DNA of 64,000 bases from Terfezia claveryi. Its lineage: Eukaryota; Ascomycota; Pezizomycetes; Pezizales; Pezizaceae. This document shows positions 22,046 through 34,022 of this stretch, piece after piece (position 1 is the first letter of the stretch; every line of letters starts with the position of its first letter). The position numbers and the translations under genes were made by a program. The stretch spans positions 124,001 through 188,000 of the forward strand of contig WHUX01000008.1 of NCBI GenBank assembly GCA_015179025.1, read 5' to 3'. Below the pieces are notes generated by a model, which saw only the letters and a list, made by a program, of their open reading frames with translations, did no database searches and was not told the origin of the DNA.

Positions 22046-24772
22046 ATGTCAGCCAACCGTGAGCTAGGTCTAGAGGGACCGGCGGGAGGGGCCCCAGGCG
22101 GCGATGGAAGAAGCACACCTCTAGGACTGGAATTCGAGATCGCTAAACCCATGACGCCGACACCGCAGGGAAGCTATCCGCAGCATCTCCAGCGACCACA
22201 ACATTACCCTCAGTACTCTGGCTCCCCAGTGCCACAATACCCGCAGTACCAGCACCCCCCCCACCCTCAATACCCCCCACAGCAGTCTCAGCAGTATTAC
22301 CAACAGCAGAACCATACTTCACATAATCAACATGCCCATCATACACAGCAGCATGGTCAGCTTCGAACGCCTTCACAACAGCATCACGACCATCAAACTC
22401 CGCGCCGGCCCGTTCCTTCACAATCGCATTCACAAACCCCAGCTCCACACACCTCAGGGCCTCAGCAGCATACGCATGAGCACTCATTACTTCTGATTAG
22501 TCTGGCAGAGTCTTACTTTGAGAATGCGCATCACATTGGTGCAAACGCAGCAGCCGGGAAGGGGAATGATGCATGCTTGTATTACAAGCTGATGGCTACG
22601 GGGCTAGCCTGCTTGGAGTCACTTCTCTTACCCCAGGTAGCAGACACTCAGTGATAGGCAATTGGTCCAGATGGCTGACATTTGAGGGATATGTAGAAAG
22701 GGAAAACAATCCAAGCTCGATTAGAAGCTTTGGTGCGGTTACGGTATGCTGCCGTCTTGTTTGAGGAGACGGATAACCTGCAGGAGGCGGAAACTATGCT
22801 TTTGAAGGGGGTGAGTTCAATGGGACTAGGACTTCTATTTTACGACTAGAGATGCTGATTGGCTCGGTTTAGATTATAACAGCCTCCAGAGTATGTATCT
22901 TTCCAGTATGGCGGGTGCGTTACCGATTCTGATATATTGCGAACTTCCAGAATAATAACCTACTGGACCTCAATTTCAGTATGCAACATCTTCTCGTTAG
23001 GATAATGTTTCAGATGAACCCAAAGGCAGCCTTGATACAGCTGCAAAAGTACACAAAGGAGGCAGAAGAGTGAGCTTTGCCTCTCCCCCCCAAGACGTAC
23101 CTCACTGCTAACAGCGATGCCTACGATAGGCGAGGAAATCCCCTTTGGGCGTATGCATTCCGCTTCCTTCGTTGCAGTTTACTCCTCGAAAACTCCCCAT
23201 CTCGTGACGTACAGTTAGCCCTCCATAGCCTCCAAAAGATCGCTACCGTTGCACAGCGCCGAAATGATATGTCTGTTTTTATGCTATCTAGCCTTACGGA
23301 ATCCATGATCTCCCTCCACCTTGGTCCCGAAGGGATTGAAACCGCCCAAAGAGCCTTAGCAAGAGCCAACTCAATGCAACTCGAGGAGGCCGTGTCCATC
23401 GAAATAGAATACCTACGGACTATAGTCGACCTCAGTAGCGCTCTAATGCTCGGTAGACCTGGTAGTGAAATCAAGAGGAAGGAGGATAAGCTTACAGAGA
23501 TGCTCCGGGGTTATGACATATGGACGAACTGGTCGCCTACTGGTGATCTAGAGATTCCAGTTCATGCTCCAAGGCAAGGGAAGTCGAAGGAATATTTGCA
23601 CTTCAGATGGCTTGCGAAGGATGATGTTGCCATCGTTGGATACTTTCTCTCGGGGATGGCGAATTTCCAGACGAATGCACATAATGGGCAAAAGGCCGAA
23701 AAATGCCTTAAGGAGGGATTGAGAAGGCTGGAGCGTATGTATCCAAGGGTCATTTTGCAAGCATGACGCTAATATTGGAAAAGAGCCATTGGATAAGAAT
23801 GGCCCTACTCCACATTCCCTGCCGGCTGCGGGTGCTCGGATACAATATAGGAAACTTCTAAGGTGCTTCATGCTACTTTACCTAGCCTTCCTTTTTGCCG
23901 TTCGGACAGACTGGGACGAGGCTATCAAGGTATGGCATATTTCCATATAGTTAGCTATTATTTACCTAACGTAATTACAGAGCCTCCAAATCCTCCACGA
24001 CTGCATCGACCGCTTGCCAAACCGACAGGAGGCCCCGCCAATGCTTGAGAAACTGGTTCTCTACCTTACAGGCACCATCCACCAAGGCACTGGCGACCTT
24101 TCACAAGCCCTTGCGTACTACCAAAACCTCCTCAACGATCCCTCGGAAATCGGCCTCCTAGTCACAATCAACACCATCATTATCCTCCGCGGCTCCGATC
24201 ACCGCAACGACCGCCGAGCTGACTCTCTTCTCCGGGCCATCGAGCGGGCTTGTTCAGAAACAAAGAATGCTCTAGTCAAAGCAGCATTTTGTTGCGTCAA
24301 GGGCACAGAAAGAGGGGAGTTGATTAAATCTAAGTATGCAAATCCTAATGTAAATGAGGTATGATGATAAGTTCTGACAAACCCTGGATCATAGGAAATT
24401 TCTTGCTACGGGGCTCCAGATGGCACAGCAGCTGTTCAATCAGCAGATCATGTTTGTGGTCTTGAGTTTTATGTGTCAGAGGTTCTTCAGTGGCGTTGTT
24501 AGTGAGCAAGCAGAAAAGAGTGCCCGCGCAGCGTGGGTTAATTCGAAGAAGGGGAGGGATGATTTGTGGAGCTTGGTCAGTGGGAGGATGCTTCAGGGTA
24601 AGTTGGCAAATCACATGATGTTACAGAATTATTGTTGCTAAATATAATCCATAAAGATTGTCTCCGCCGCCAGGGCCACGACCTCGACGAAGAAGACAAA
24701 CGTATCCTCAATGGCAACTGGGAGGCAGTACAGCGAAACCTCGATAGGCCAGAAAGTGAAGGTGGGATTTAG
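22046..24772 (+). CDS. SCC4: Cohesin-loading factor Scc4/Mau2
   Basis: Nine exons: 22046-22636, 22697-22810, 22873-22890 (18 nt), 22951-23069, 23115-23734, 23784-23929, 23981-24333, 24395-24597, 24657-24772; 759 residues. With Scc2/Mis4 it loads cohesin on chromatin. After a Q/H/P-rich N-terminal 150 residues comes the tetratricopeptide-like superhelix characteristic of Mau2. Conserved stretches are LLISLAESYFENAHHIG, YYKLMATGLACLESLL, RLEALVRLRYAAVLFEETDN, LLDLNFSMQHLLVRIMFQ, GNPLWAYAFRFLRCSLLLE and EQAEKSARAAWV near the end. The ATG is taken at MSANREL, the first in frame. The tiny third exon (IITASR) is needed to keep the frame. All introns are 45-62 bp. Confidence 0.92.
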
Positions 24773-26580
24773 AAACTATTCCCATATGTGCTCTTTGGAA
24801 ATTCTTGAGTTTGGGCGTCTTCTCTTTTTGGCGGGCTGAGGTGGGCCGTATAATGATGTTTTTTACGATCATTCTGCATACATAGCATAGGTTTGATACC
24901 TTGGGTGTATTTTTACATGACAGTCTTTTGTTTTTAGCTTTTTGTTTTTATGTGAAAGGGACATAGTCTGCAGAGCATAAAAGGTGGCCTGTGACTTTCT
25001 TTTTCTATATCTCTAATCCTCTTATTATGTACCTGGGTTCGTGGATGTTGCTTCATATTGCTGGATATGCTTGAATGGGATTAGAGGAGAATGGAGTGGG
25101 GTTTCAGGAATGGAGATGAGTAGTTTAGCTGGTTGCACAACCTCTCCTCTCGTAGGGGATGGAGATTTGTTTGTTGTTTCATGTCTGGCGTCGTATTGGA
25201 TACTACTTAGGAAGTTATACGGCATTGGCATAATTTGGAAAGCATGCATAGACCCGGAAGTAGGATTTGGATTGCACTGTGAAATTTTGTTTTTCGGCAT
25301 GCCGAACATGAACTTCCCGCTTCCCACCCCACCTCCCCACCCCGGGTAAAACTTCCCGGCCCCCTGCGCCTGAGTACCACAACAGATCTACGCGGATAAA
25401 TTCACATCGGGAGTTAGTCTGGTTGGGTCGGGAGTGAGATTTAATGCTGTCAAGTTTCGGATTCTGTAAAGCTCTTGATTGATTTTAGTTGCGTATATAA
25501 ATAGATATCATAATAGATATAGATATTGGTGCTTTGATATTGACTGAATTGAATTTAGTATCAAGGAAAATGGGATTAACAATATAGTACGGCCTCCATA
25601 CCCGCTTCTCCTCACATTCAGCCCCACTGCCTCCACTGCCTCCACTGCTCACCCATCTCCTCGGCCACCCTACTCTATATTTCCTCCGCCAGTTCCACTT
25701 TGAAGCCAATGACAAAAGAAACAAAGGAAAAAAAGTGAGAGTATAGCTAAAGGTTCAAGTTAATGGTAATTAGCAAATTACGAAACGAAAAGGAACGATA
25801 AATATAGATACGTAAAGAAACACAACAAACATGTATGTAAGCACTAGCTGTAGAACACAGCATAGTAGCGTACGTACCTACACACACTGGTACACGCACA
25901 CACACGCACACGCCCACAGAAAAGCACATAGGAGAGCCAACAGTAAAAGAAAACCTTAAAGCGAGTATATGGAGGTAGTAGTAGCAGCAGGAGAAGTACT
26001 GTAACTGTAGATGTAGTGTATAGTGGTATGTAAGATGGTTCAGGATATAAATCATCTGTCCATACCCACGATTTAATCTTAAAATTAAAAAAGGCCAATC
26101 TTGCACCAGACGCTTCGCCTGGTGCAAGACTGGATATAATAAAAGCAAAGCCATCTAGTAAGGAAAATTCACGAAAACACCGATGTTTTTCCCACATCCA
26201 GCCCAGCCTACCCACCAATTCCAAATTTCCCGGTCCCAACCAGCCGAGACCGAGACCCAAACCCTCCGTGTAATGATGCAAAAAGAGAAATTAAAGACCC
26301 GAACCCCACAGAAATGAAATGCAAAGATAGCCGAAAAAAAAAAGAAATGAAATCCAAATGGAACGCCCCATTGTGCAAATTTTTTTGTGTTTAGTTCTTT
26401 GTGTCATGGAGAAACAAGTCTCTTCTATGGCTCTCCTCCGCTCGCTGGACCGTCGGTAAAAGTGGACTGCCAATGAGCAAAAGCGGACCATAGCAACGCT
26501 GAAGCCTCACCCGTCCCTCCTTTTTGAGCGCCGGAGAAATGACCCAACACGGCCCACTATCTCTAGACCCAAATGATTGT
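24773..26580. other. Convergent 3' intergenic region
   Basis: 1.8 kb between the ends of SCC4 and the UPF0357 gene. It holds C-rich stretches near 25318-25365 and CA-rich sequence near 25880-25920. Open frames inside are low-complexity; no gene recognised. Confidence 0.5.
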
Positions 26581-27090
26581 CTATGAAAAGAAGACAGCTC
26601 TCGGGTCAAGCGGTCTCCCGTCAGGGGCGATGCCGTTCATCACGAGTCTTTTCTCCATAAGTATCCGTCGGGCTTCGTCGAATGAGCATGACTCTTGTTT
26701 CATGATTTTGAGGACTTCCTTCTTTCCTTGAAGATCAAGCCCACTCCGTGAGTCGCCTGCGGCCACGTTTGCGTTGAGATCAAAAGCGTCGGAACTGTAA
26801 GGGCTATTAGCTATCTCGTTGTTGAGGTGGAGTGGAGATATATGTAACGTACCTTAATCCTGCTTCCATGTCACCGCCGAATGAGGGGTTGAGTTTTTGG
26901 TAGGTAGTGGCCGGTAATACCCGACCAAATCTTGGGAGCCAGCTCGCACGAGTGAAGTACAGTCCTATGGAACGAAGCAGACATCAGTACTAGGATAAAA
27001 ATATTTGCAACAGCAGAGAGGGAACTCACCAGTGGTAGCCATCACAACCAAGAAGAGCCACGACCAGAGGACGTAGTTGTCGTAGAACAT
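26581..27090 (-). CDS. UPF0357 / DUF2015 family small membrane protein
   Basis: Three exons: 27090-27030, 26964-26853, 26794-26581; introns of 65 and 58 bp; 128 residues. An N-terminal membrane segment (about 6-22, VLWSWLFLVVMATTGLYF) is followed by a soluble domain with the family pattern GDMEAGL, then DSRSGLD, EVLKIMK, FDEARRILMEKRLVMNGI, PDGRPLDPRAV and FS at the C-terminus. Members (yeast YCL012C and fungal homologues) have no known function. It shares a 1.36-kb divergent promoter region with the eL28 gene. Confidence 0.82.
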
Positions 27091-28090
27091 GATGAAGGGT
27101 GGGGAGTGGAATGGTATTTGTATTAGATGGCAGAAGTGTATAAGTATAGCTGGGGTAAGTGTAGATAGCGGGATGTACTACCTACTACAGCTGATGTTGG
27201 GTGGGTACCGTAGTCTGGCTGTATGTAGGTATTGATGTGTTGGGAATGGCCAGGGGATGTAATCTAGAGTACGAGCCACCGTTAGCTAGCGAGCGAATGA
27301 GCGACGACGTAAGAACGTAAGAGCTGCGAAACGTACGGGATAGGAAAAGAGCCGCGGCGGGCGTGTAGAGTGAGCTGCAAGCGTCCGGGTGAGAGAATAG
27401 GGAACGGCAGGTGAAGATGGAAAGGAATAATTAGAAACGGCCCAATTAGCCGTCTACCTCGCTGTTTGAAGGACAGTTTCAAAAGGGGGAGGGGAATAAC
27501 GGGATTAATTACAAGATTGATGTGAAACCGAGATTCGGGTTGGGGGGGGGGGAGGGAAACATAAGAATAAGAATAGAAATAGAAACGAGTGGGTTGGGGT
27601 TCTGATGGAGGAATGATCCGCGATGGGGTTGGCATCTGGGCTTGAAGCTGGGCCGCACATTGGGCAAGGCCGTCGGGCTGAGCGCGAAATAACAAAATAA
27701 TGCCCGGCACACTGCGCCTCGATGCCTCGATGGACCCATTTTTTTTTTTTTTTTTTTTTTTTTAATTAATTAATTTATAGACCAAAAGAGGCAAAATAAT
27801 ATTGTTGGTATGTGTGTTCGTCGAACTATACTCGGCTCAGCTTTTCCCAAACCACAGCCATTGGACAGGAAGCAGTCATGGTCCCTACACATAGAGTAGA
27901 AGGGATTAAACGAAGCTGCAGTCCAGTCTTCGGTGCAAAAACCTACACACTGGCACTACAATTGGAGAGGCTGGCTGCTGGCTGCTGGCTCATATTTGAG
28001 GGCAGATGGAAGATGGTACCTATCTACCTGTACCTATGTACATATGTAACCTTCATTTCTCTTGTGGAATGAGCATATGCAGTTGGCTAG

Positions 28091-28124
<34 letters not shown>

Positions 28125-28453
28125 CCAGCCGAAGAGGCACGTGAAGAGATACCTGGGCACGCTGTTACTTAGTCATCCTACAACAACTATCTGTACATAC
28201 AAGCAGTCACAGCATTTTGTCGAAATTTGTGTGTGTGGGTGGGGGTAGTAGCAACACTGGAGATTTGGCCATCACGAAAAGTTGGAAAACACCCGAAACA
28301 GCAAACGAAGCCTAACGACAAGCCCCCGCCAAACCCACCCAACTTTTTGTGAGTAATCCCAAGTTCGCAACCTTCAATTCTGGCAACTCCAACCAACGAT
28401 TTTACGAAATTTTCTTACTCAATTTCACCAGAAAAACCCACCAAGCAACAACA
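27091..28453. promoter_or_regulatory. Divergent promoter region, UPF0357 / eL28
   Basis: 1.36 kb between opposed start codons. It includes a T-run around 27739-27762 and the TTG microsatellite at 28091-28124. The 5' UTR of eL28 is probably the A/C-rich stretch just before 28454. Confidence 0.5.
28091..28124. repeat. TTG microsatellite
   Basis: About eleven perfect TTG units, 330 bp upstream of the eL28 start. Confidence 0.95.
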
Positions 28454-29187
28454 ATGGCCGAAGTCAACAACGTCTCTGGTGACCTTCTCTGGGAGATTGT
28501 CCGCAAGCAGTCCTCCTACCTTGTCAAGAGGACCGTCGGTGGAAACCACATCGTCTTCTCCCGTGACCCATTGAACTTGAGGAACGTCCACAGCCGCAAG
28601 CACACTGGAACCGTCAATGAGAAGGTACAGCACCTCTGATTTTCCCCCGTCAGGGCACAATATTGGTGGATAGTTGCCAAGGAGGGGATTTCTAGTATGG
28701 GGTCACCGCAGAAGCTTACCCGGGTGGTGGAAACTCTAGGCCATTGGTATCTACCCAGGCGAGAAGAACTCCATTGTTCTCCTCACCAAGAAGACCAACG
28801 AGAAGGTTGCCAACAAGCCTGCCTCCATGATCAACAGAACCGTCTTCAAGGGAGACAAGTCTGCCCGCAAGTATGTAGATCCATTCAAGATTATTAGCAG
28901 TGGACAGGGCTGATATATGGAAATTAGGGTTGCTGCTTCCGTTGTTGCCTCTACTGCTAAGCGCTACTACAGGCCAGACATCCGAAAGGTATGTATATTT
29001 TGTTGTGGGATCCTAGTTGCGGCTAATATTTATCATGTGCTGACATATTCGACATATTCGTCCGTAGGATGCCGTTGCCCGTGTCTCTGCCATCAAGCAA
29101 TCCCAGCGTCCCATCAAGGCTGACAAGCCTGCTAAGCCGAGGGGAGCCAAGGCCAAGAAGGCCGCTGCCGTCCCTAACGAGGAGTAA
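28454..29187 (+). CDS. rpl28e: 60S ribosomal protein eL28 (L28e)
   Basis: Four exons: 28454-28624, 28740-28870, 28928-28988, 29068-29187; introns of 115, 57 and 79 bp; 160 residues. This large-subunit protein is present in filamentous fungi, plants and animals but missing from baker's yeast (whose 'RPL28' is another protein, uL15). Family marks: DLLWEIVRKQSSYLVKR, DPLNLRNVHSRKHTG, AIGIYPGEK, LLTKK, STAKRYYRPDIRKDAV and SAIKQSQRP, then a K/A-rich tail. The first, largest intron is usual for ribosomal protein genes. The preferred-codon look (AAG, GTC, ACC) agrees with high expression. Confidence 0.95.
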
Positions 29188-29991
29188 ATTCTCCAGGTGG
29201 CTGGGAGGGTCAAGGCTGTGGGAGTAGGACGAGGATGACAGACTATAAGAATCGTTTGGTCATACATCATCAAAATGGTACCAAAATAATCTTAGCTGGG
29301 CTTTGGGAGTTATCTTTCTTATTATCCGGGTGAAAGGGTCATTTCTTTTCTATCTGTCTTCTATCTTCAATGAATCAATGAAAAAAAAAAAAAAAATGGA
29401 AAAGACAAATACTCTCTTGCATGTGAGCCGGGTACTGCCGGAACGGGGAACTTTCGCAGCGGCGAATCCCGAATCACCGGGCAGTTGCCGAGCACCGAAG
29501 TTCCGACGTGATGATGTAATGTCTCGGTTAGACCTATGTATAAATGCCCGAACACAGGCCATCAATATAAAACTCCATCTCGGATTACACAGGCATATAT
29601 TTGTTTTGGCCAAAAAAGCTTACAAGCCGTCTCTCACCTTGAACTCCCTCTGACAGTTTTTCATTCGCCGGAATTGAACATCATTACGCAATAGTAAGTG
29701 ACATTTGCTTGATGACCCTTCCCTTAATGTAGCTTCGTAGATTAATACCCGAAACAAGCACTGTTATCGAAGTATGCTAAAGCTTGTCCTTAACCGTGTC
29801 CCCCACACCTTAGTACCCCACTATATACCCCACCTTCCCACTCAACAGCTTCAAGGCCCAGCCAACAGACAAAGCTCAAACATTCTTCCCATCTCTGACA
29901 TTCTTATCGTCCACAAATTCCCCTTATCTCAACAAAAATACATCACCTTAACATTCGTCATTCCTCATTCCTCACACTTCCAACTAGCAAA
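29188..29991. promoter_or_regulatory. Intergenic with MDH promoter
   Basis: 804 bp between eL28 and MDH, both on the plus strand. A TATA-like ctatatacc lies at 29821-29829, about 165 bp before the MDH start, followed by C-rich, pyrimidine-rich leader sequence. Confidence 0.45.
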
Positions 29992-31379
29992 ATGGTGAAA
30001 GCTGGTGAGTTCCGGGGCGTGGTTAACTGCGGCGAACGTCCAGCTGTTGAAGATGGCACGCTGGAAGCTCTTCTGCAAAGGATAGATGGCTAATCTAGTA
30101 TTTGGATCTCGCAGTCGTCCTCGGTGCTGCCGGTGGTATTGGTCAGGTACACAGTACAAAGTTTTCCTACAACGTACGGGAGTTTATCTGACAGTCCAAT
30201 TGGATCTACTAGCCACTTTCTCTTCTCTTGAAGAACTCTCCGCTCGTTAGCGAATTGTCCCTCTACGATGTCGTCAACACTCCCGGTGTTGCTGCGGATC
30301 TCTCTCACATCGCTACCCCAGCGGTATGTGCTCCTTTTAACCAGAATATCTTGTGAAATTCATTTACTAAAACATACAATATACAGAAAGTCACTGGCTA
30401 CCTCCCAGCCGAAGATGGATTGAAGAAGGCCTTGACCGATGCAGACATCGTTGTCATCCCAGCCGGTATCCCCCGTACGTACCCCACAAGCCACCCTGGC
30501 AGCTGCCCATATTGAAAATCTGTTAGGCAAGCCTGGCATGACAAGAGATGATCTCTTCAAGATAAACGCTGGTATTGTCAAAGGCCTCATCCAGGGAATC
30601 GCTGAGAATTGCCCCAGGGCCTTTATTCTCATCATTTCCAATCCCGTCAACTCTACCGTCCCAATTGCCGCAGAGGTGCTCAGGAAGAACAAATGCTTTG
30701 ATCCAACTCGTCTCTTTGGTGTTACTTCCTTGGACGTTGTCCGTGCGCAGACCTTCGTTTCTGAGATTGTTGGCGAGAGCGACCCTCGCAAGTTCACTGT
30801 CCCAGTCGTTGGAGGCCATAGTGGTGAAACCATCGTCCCATTGTTGAGCCAGACCCAACCCCCTGTTACCATCCCTTCTGACAAGATTCGCGGTTTGATC
30901 AAACGTTAGTTACTCTCATGTCTGATATGCAGAGATATTGCTGATTCGATTTATAGGAATTCAATTCGGTGGTGACGAGGTTGTTGAGGCCAAAGGTGGT
31001 GCTGGATCGGCTACTCTGTCCATGGCCTTTGCTGGGTTCAGATTCGCCGAGTCTGTCATCAAGATAAGTCTCTATATATGCGGTTTAGGGGCTTTATATT
31101 CTAACTTTCGCCTACGCAGCTAAGGGTGAGAAGGGCATCGTTGAGCCTACATTCATCTACCTTGCTGGTGTCGAGGGTGGTGAAGAGGTTCGCAAGGAAA
31201 CTGGTCTTGACTTCTTCGCTGTCCCAGTCGAGCTCGGCCCCAACGGAGCAGCTAAGGCCCAGAACCCTCTTGAGAAGGCCACCCCCGAGGAGAAGGAGCT
31301 CCTTAACGTTTGTAAGACTGGGTTGGCACAAAACATTGCGAAGGGTGTCGAGTTTGTTGCTGCTGCTGCGAAGTTGTAA
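29992..31379 (+). CDS. mdh: NAD malate dehydrogenase with peroxisomal C-terminal signal
   Basis: Seven exons: 29992-30004 (13 nt), 30115-30146, 30213-30323, 30387-30474, 30527-30904, 30957-31067, 31120-31379; 330 residues. Interconverts malate and oxaloacetate. The protein starts directly at the Rossmann fold ([15 protein letters not shown]), so there is no mitochondrial presequence. Active-site parts: AGIPRKPGMTR (substrate-binding arginines), IISNPVN, and the catalytic histidine about 179 in [11 protein letters not shown]. The last three residues, AKL, fit the PTS1 consensus, so peroxisome/glyoxysome import is likely, serving the glyoxylate cycle or redox shuttling. The last intron starts with the weak donor GTCTCT; phase and family sequence support it. 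A cytosolic share is possible. Confidence 0.95.
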
Positions 31380-31947
31380 ACCCCTCTCTCTTTCGCTTCA
31401 TCTCCCTCCATTACTCTTCTAATGCCCTTGCATCTGCGGGCGCTGACGATAGAGTACTTTTTTGTTACTGCATGACACAGATAAGCAGCGAACCCTGTCT
31501 TTGTCGTGCAGCGTATTCAGACATTTGATATCTTGAGTTTGGGTTTGGCTATGGTTCTGAGGAGCAAAATGAAGCGAGGCCCTGACCACTTGGGTTAGGA
31601 CGCCAGGTGGCAGGTGATATGGTCTCTATGAGTTTCATTTTGTTGGGAAGATTCTCGCTATTGTGTTGTTTTTTTATCTTCACACTCGTGCGCCTCGATG
31701 AGTCTCTAAAAATGCCTTACTATGGAATATAGAATACAAGACAACAAACAAATAAAGTACCAAGCAAAAAGCCAGTCCCAATAGAAGAGCAAGAACTCCT
31801 AAAAGCTAAACGCAGAATTACGGATAGATTTCCTGTGATTGCCAGTAGTTTGAGTAATACAATCTTTAGTACGGAGCAAGAATAGAAGACATACCGTGAT
31901 CATGACCCCGTAGGAACAAAAGACGTAAAAGCAACTTTCGACTGTGT
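31380..31947. other. Convergent 3' region, MDH / TRS33
   Basis: 568 bp between the two stop codons. A/T-rich; no other feature seen. Confidence 0.5.
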
Positions 31948-32745
31948 TTATAGTCCTTTATTTACTGTCTCAATCTTGAAGATTGCGCTCGGGAGCTCTG
32001 TAGTTTCTGCCTGCACGCTTGCATTCACGCCCATGGCAGCTAACGCACCACGGATGACTCCGCAGGGAAACCAGAGAAACTGCCCTACCAGTCAGAAGAA
32101 TGCGGGGTGTAGAGTGTAGGGTTGTCAACGTACAGGCTGTGCTCTTATTACTGCTGCACCACCAGCCTCGGTACTCATCCTAGCAAACGGGCGGAAGGTG
32201 TTATCTGTGAGGACGTAGACACCTCGATGGTTCGTTTTGAGGTTGTCGATTTGTTTTCGGAAGACGATAGTCCAGAGGTCTTTACAGCAGAATTTAATGA
32301 CGTCGAGGGTCTCGACCATGCGGGCGCGATCACGGGAGAACCTGGGGGTTGGAGTGGGGTGTTAGTGACCCTGATGCTCCTTGGATCCATGCGTTTGGAG
32401 TATCAATAATCCATATACGTAGGATAGAATGCTGAAACATACATACCTCTCCGCCAGTCCCAGTCCAACTCTATACCCAAGCATTTCCAACCGATAAAAT
32501 ACCGCCTCCCTTTCCTCCTCCTCATCCAACTCTTCCCCACTATGGCCTACACTTCCTCCCGATCCTCCACTTTCACCTCCACCCCCATTGTCTTTACCCC
32601 CACCCCCATTAACAGATAACTCATTAGCTAACCGTTGTGCCAAGGGGACGAGTTCTATTAGGAGGAAATCGAGACAGGAGCTGTTGAGGAAGGTTGCGTG
32701 AGGGTCAGAGGCGGAGTATGTTGGGATGGGGGTGTCGAAGGACAT
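31948..32745 (-). CDS. TRS33: TRAPP complex subunit Trs33 (TRAPPC6)
   Basis: Three exons: 32745-32447, 32341-32134, 32079-31948; introns of 105 and 54 bp; 212 residues. Part of the TRAPP guanine-nucleotide exchange complex acting on Ypt1/Rab1 at the Golgi. The start is set at MSFDTPIPTYS, the first ATG; the frame extends upstream only through non-ATG codons. Family marks: NSSCLDFLLIELVPLAQRL, YRVGLGLAERF, ETLDVIKFCCKDLWTIVFRK, QIDNLKTNHRGVYVLTDN, RMSTEAGG and FLWFPCGVIRGALAAMG. A glycine-rich, then acidic, insert (about 59-85) separates the first helix from the core; such inserts vary between fungi. Confidence 0.93.
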
Positions 32746-34022
32746 CCAGAGAGATGATTTGGGGAGGGAAGTAGCGAAGGAGGATGAGGGGATGGGGAGG
32801 GTGGTATTTGGGGGATGGTAGAAGTGGGCCACGGTTGAGGATGGGCGGGTGGGTGGTGAGAGGGTTATGTTCAAATGGTTTATAGACGTGGTGAGGGTGG
32901 TGGTGTTTGGAGTTCAGTGGGAACTTTGAGCTCTACACTCGGCTGGGATGTAGAATAGCTGTGTGAGTCACGTGATACCGAAGGCCGGAAGAAGCAAGTC
33001 TGATTGAGGTACCGCATCTACTGGTGTATAACGATCCTTGTCAGTTTAAAGACATAGGTCGAGCTTATGCAGTAAAGGTGATAAAATAGGTGGATGGTAA
33101 CAAGCTCACTGAGGTATAATGGTCCCTGTCAGTTAAACTGACAAGGATCGTTGTTCGCCAGTGGATGCGGTATTGGGTTCTCGTAATTAAGGCAGAACTT
33201 TGTTTAAAAAATGCGAGCTGTTGAAAATGATGAGAATTATTTAAAACAACTCTGTTTCATCCTTCATTGACTGCGTACTTTTTTCTACCGCAAAACATAA
33301 CCAAAAAAAAAAAAAAAAAATGTATGGTAAATATATTACCCTGAAGTATCATCGTCATGCCCTCAGCAAAACGTTTCGCCAGGCTTGCCGTTAGAAGCTA
33401 ACGCCGTGCTTCTCATAGGAATATAATTTTTGCTCGGGATCATTGTAAACGTTTATAAAACAAACTTAGATAACTGGTTCTCCGAACCGATACTTCAGCC
33501 TAGATGTTTGGGGGCGGGGGGGAATTCAAAGTCACGGAAATAATGGGTTTACAAGCCATCTATTACAAGCCATCTATGCCTTACCCTGAACTGTTAACAT
33601 AATGGTATTTCAAACATCTCTCCGATGAATACAAATATCATCCTAACACACTCGCGAGGGTTAAAAAAAAAAAAAAGAAAAAGGAGTAATCAGGCGAATG
33701 GAAGTATACGCCATTTTCGTTATAGAAATGCAACAGGGCATAGTATAGTACAGTACAGTATACAGTACACATACAAGAAAAAAAAAAAATATATTGGGCA
33801 CGCTATATATTGGCTTCTTGCGACCGAACCATATCTCCAAGGAGGGCGGAGCGGATGAGAATCAGATCAGGCATCTTGTATATAGACATAAATTGGCCTT
33901 TCCCTCATGCGTACCTCCCCACTATCCCCCAAACCCCACCCAGCCCCCAGATCCCGTATAGCCAACACAAAACCCAGAAAAGAATATAAATGATATAAAC
34001 GACCCCATCCCTCCACAACCAT
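32746..34022. other. Intergenic, upstream of TRS33
   Basis: 1.28 kb containing the inverted-repeat element at 33010-33172, A-runs near 33301-33320, 33662-33685 and 33778-33790, and otherwise AT-rich DNA without a recognisable gene. Confidence 0.55.
33010..33172. mobile_element. MITE-like inverted-repeat element
   Basis: Arms of about 40 bp (33010-33050 and 33132-33172) are inverted copies with about 36 matches. Both start with taccgcat at the outer ends, and the shared core is acgatccttgtcagttta. The outermost TA could be a TA target duplication, as in Tc1/mariner-derived (Stowaway-type) elements. The 80-bp middle has no open frame, so it would be non-autonomous. The whole could fold into one long hairpin. 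Confidence 0.6.
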
